This document shows positions 61,901 through 64,000 of a stretch of 64,000 nucleotides of DNA, one piece after another (positions within the stretch are counted from its first letter, which is position 1; every line of letters begins with the position of its first letter). A program made the translations under genes and the position numbers. The stretch comes from Zonotrichia leucophrys gambelii (Eukaryota > Chordata > Aves > Passeriformes > Passerellidae). Below the pieces are notes generated by a model, which was given only the letters and a program-made list of their open reading frames with translations, did not search any database and was not told the DNA's origin. The stretch is taken from contig NC_088172.1 in assembly GCF_028769735.1 (NCBI RefSeq), positions 95,403,235-95,467,234 on the forward strand, given 5' to 3'.

Positions 61901-64000
61901 TTTTCTGAAACTTCTGTCTTGAACTGTTTCAGTCACCCAGCGCATGGCTGCAAATCAAATACAGAATTCTCTGCCTGTGAAAGGGGAAAAGGAAGAATCT
62001 ACTTTGCAGTCTTCTTTAAGTGTGTTTTTGCAAAGTGACACAAGTGTGCACTGGGGGACAGCAAGAAGTCACAGAAGAGCTCTGTGAAGGAGCAGTATCA
62101 TGGCACCTGTACACAGAAACGTATATGATAATTTCTGCTGTAATTTCAGGGTATTTTGTAGAGAGACCAAAGATTAACTTCATCTCATTTCATCTTTAAA
62201 CATCCATAATCACCTTCAATTAATCACCTTAAATGTCCTTTACAATAAATTGAGAGTGAAACATTGGTAATATTGCTCCAGGCAGGGCAGTCAAAGAACA
62301 CATGTAAAGCAAGGTTTGTAGGTTTAGGCTATAAATTTCATCAAGGAAACTAAAAGTCTTACAAGAAGTACATCTAACTTCCAGGGGAAAATGTGTATCC
62401 TCAAGTCTAATATAGAAGCAGCAGCCTTGAAAACTAAAAGCATATTTGGTCCTTCTGAAGAAAAATGTGCATGTTTGAACTGAAGTAATATCCATGGGAA
62501 ATGTGGCTCCAAAGCTGATCTACCCTATTTTGGATGTGTTTCAGGGTGAGATGCATTAAACCCAGGACATCAGTTATTGCAGTGACTGGATCCACAATTA
62601 GGGAAGACATTATTGGAGTATTCAGAGAAACAGATGAGTGCCATCCTAAAATGAAATTAATTTTTGAGGCACTGTTCAGATTTTTTTTTTTTTTGAGCAT
62701 GGCTGTTTCCTTTTACTTGGAGATTTCCAGCTCTTCTATGGAAGTTAATATAGAGATAAATCATACCCAGGAAAGTTTTTACTAGAAATTTTAATAAAAC
62801 AAATTTTAACTGATTTTTATAAAAATTACTGTAGTACTACTCTCTGATAGATGATGTTAGCATATGGGAATCATAAATCTGTCATAGCATCAAGAAATAA
62901 TACAATAAGAAAAAGACTTGTCCAGGATCCAGAAGGGACAGTGTCTGCAAAAATGCCTTGAGAGCTTGGAGAAGAAACAGCTCAGAAAGTTCCCCCCCAA
63001 AAAGAACTGACTCTTATGCAGTTTTTGCTGACAACAACCTTCATTGTTACTTTTTTTTTTATTATATTGCAATTGAAAGGTTTTGTCCTAAATCCACTAG
63101 GTAGATTTTCCAAAGTATTCCAGCACTTCAAGATGCAAGTAAGTCACTCAGTTCTTTTTTCATTGTGAGTGGAAACATCACTGGCTGCTGGTTTTTGTTC
63201 TTTAGTGTCTAAAATACTTTAAAAACCTGCTAGTAAATTCTGCCCATCCAGATACTCAGCCACCAGAGGAATATTGAAATTCAGCCTTCCTCAGGAATTG
63301 GAGATAAAATGACAGTGAAACTGACTCCTGAACGCATACAGCTACTGACAAACAGGTACTTCACACTTAGCTTTCAAATTTTGGCAGTAGTTCAGAAAAG
63401 TACTTTAATACATGCTTGAATCCCATTAAAACTTCAATGAAAGCTAAATGTGTTCTTAAGTGTGATCCTTAATAGGAGCAGCCCTTTCCTGGAGTCTTTC
63501 TGTTGGAAAAGAACCCTGGAAAACAGGAGAGAGAAAACACCAACAAAAGCTTCTGAAAAAACCAGAAGTCAAGTCTTTTTCATTAAATGGTTTTCAATTT
63601 TTCACTGTAATCTGTGTGTAAAAATGGCAACAAGTTGTGTTTTTCATGAGTTTTCAAAAATCTCTGTTGACATAGGTAATTTTCACATGGAAAAGCTGAA
63701 TTTCTGAGAGATAATTTCTGTTGACCCTAAGAAGTATGTTATTTGATTTTGTTGTGGTGGTATGACATATATATTTTTGTCCTGTGTGCTTTTCTCTTTA
63801 CCACATCCATAACTATATTTTTATTTAATTGATAGTATATTCAAGTAACGAATTTTATTCATTCAAGTCCTTGAATAGTGTAAACCAGACAGATTAAAGC
63901 TAACCAGGACCCACATGAATCAAACTCATGTGTCTCCTGCAAATTTCAGACATTTGCCAATGGAAGAAAGTTGTCCCCCCAGCTGAAAGGGCTGTTCATT
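58990..64000. other. Upstream flank to window edge, nothing recognised
   Basis: AT-rich sequence with small chance frames. It holds a G12 run beside a kappa-B-like site (59982-60000, separate entry). Around 61320-61620 the base composition is more balanced, with few CpGs, and may be worth a conservation check. No exon, RNA gene or complete transposon is supported. Confidence 0.45.
59982..60000. repeat. Poly-G run overlapping a kappa-B-type site
   Basis: Twelve consecutive G (59982-59993) run into gggaatttcc (59991-60000), which is a perfect match to the NF-kappa-B consensus GGGRNNYYCC. The functional meaning of the site is unknown. Confidence 0.7.

Noticed and set aside
1..64000. CRISPR arrays, tRNA genes, bacterial-type operons or a novel defence system
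   Set aside because: No regularly spaced repeats, cloverleaf-like sequence or gene-dense region was found. The window is typical vertebrate intron and flank.

Overview
This is a vertebrate genomic window, very probably from a bird and perhaps a songbird. It carries the 5' end of the neurexin-1 gene (NRXN1, alpha form) on the minus strand. The species call rests on one clear coding exon that reads as alpha-neurexin-1, on several solo LTRs of a type I associate with avian endogenous retroviruses, and on the absence of any mammalian SINE I can recognise. There is no bacterial, phage or CRISPR content. Nearly all open reading frames longer than 60 codons are chance frames in AT-rich non-coding DNA or in GC-rich islands.

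Layout, read on the minus strand in the direction of the gene (high to low coordinates). About 44.9-64.0 kb is upstream flanking DNA, mostly AT-rich. It holds two candidate plus-strand exons near 58 kb that could belong to a divergent non-coding RNA, an AT microsatellite, and an LTR-like patch near 53.6 kb. About 43.7-44.55 kb is a CpG island that should hold the NRXN1 promoter and a non-coding exon 1, ending at a consensus donor at 44082/44081. Immediately upstream (44.54-44.88 kb) is a tandem duplication of about 160 bp. Intron 1 (44081-39837) contains a second, separate CpG island (41.65-42.6 kb) and several microsatellites. Exon 2 (39836-38810) has about 288 bp of 5' UTR and then the first 246 codons of alpha-neurexin-1: signal peptide, the first LNS (laminin/neurexin/sex-hormone-binding-globulin) domain and the first EGF-like domain. 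It ends at a consensus phase-1 donor.

Everything from 38809 down to position 1 is the start of intron 2. This intron is AT-rich and holds no recognisable exon. It contains two related LTRs in direct orientation (7.39 and 9.23 kb) separated by a GC- and purine-rich segment, a further LTR at 26.24-26.55 kb, an LTR-like block on the minus strand at about 31.5-31.8 kb, and a pair of diverged direct repeats (2.05-2.26 and 5.76-5.97 kb) rich in homeodomain-type TAAT cores. That pair is the most intriguing non-coding signal here.

Limits: splice sites, CpG islands and repeats were called by eye. No alignment, conservation or transcript data were available. I did not find a clearly new biological system. 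The best leads are the duplicated TAAT-rich element, the promoter-side tandem duplication, the second CpG island and the possible divergent transcript.
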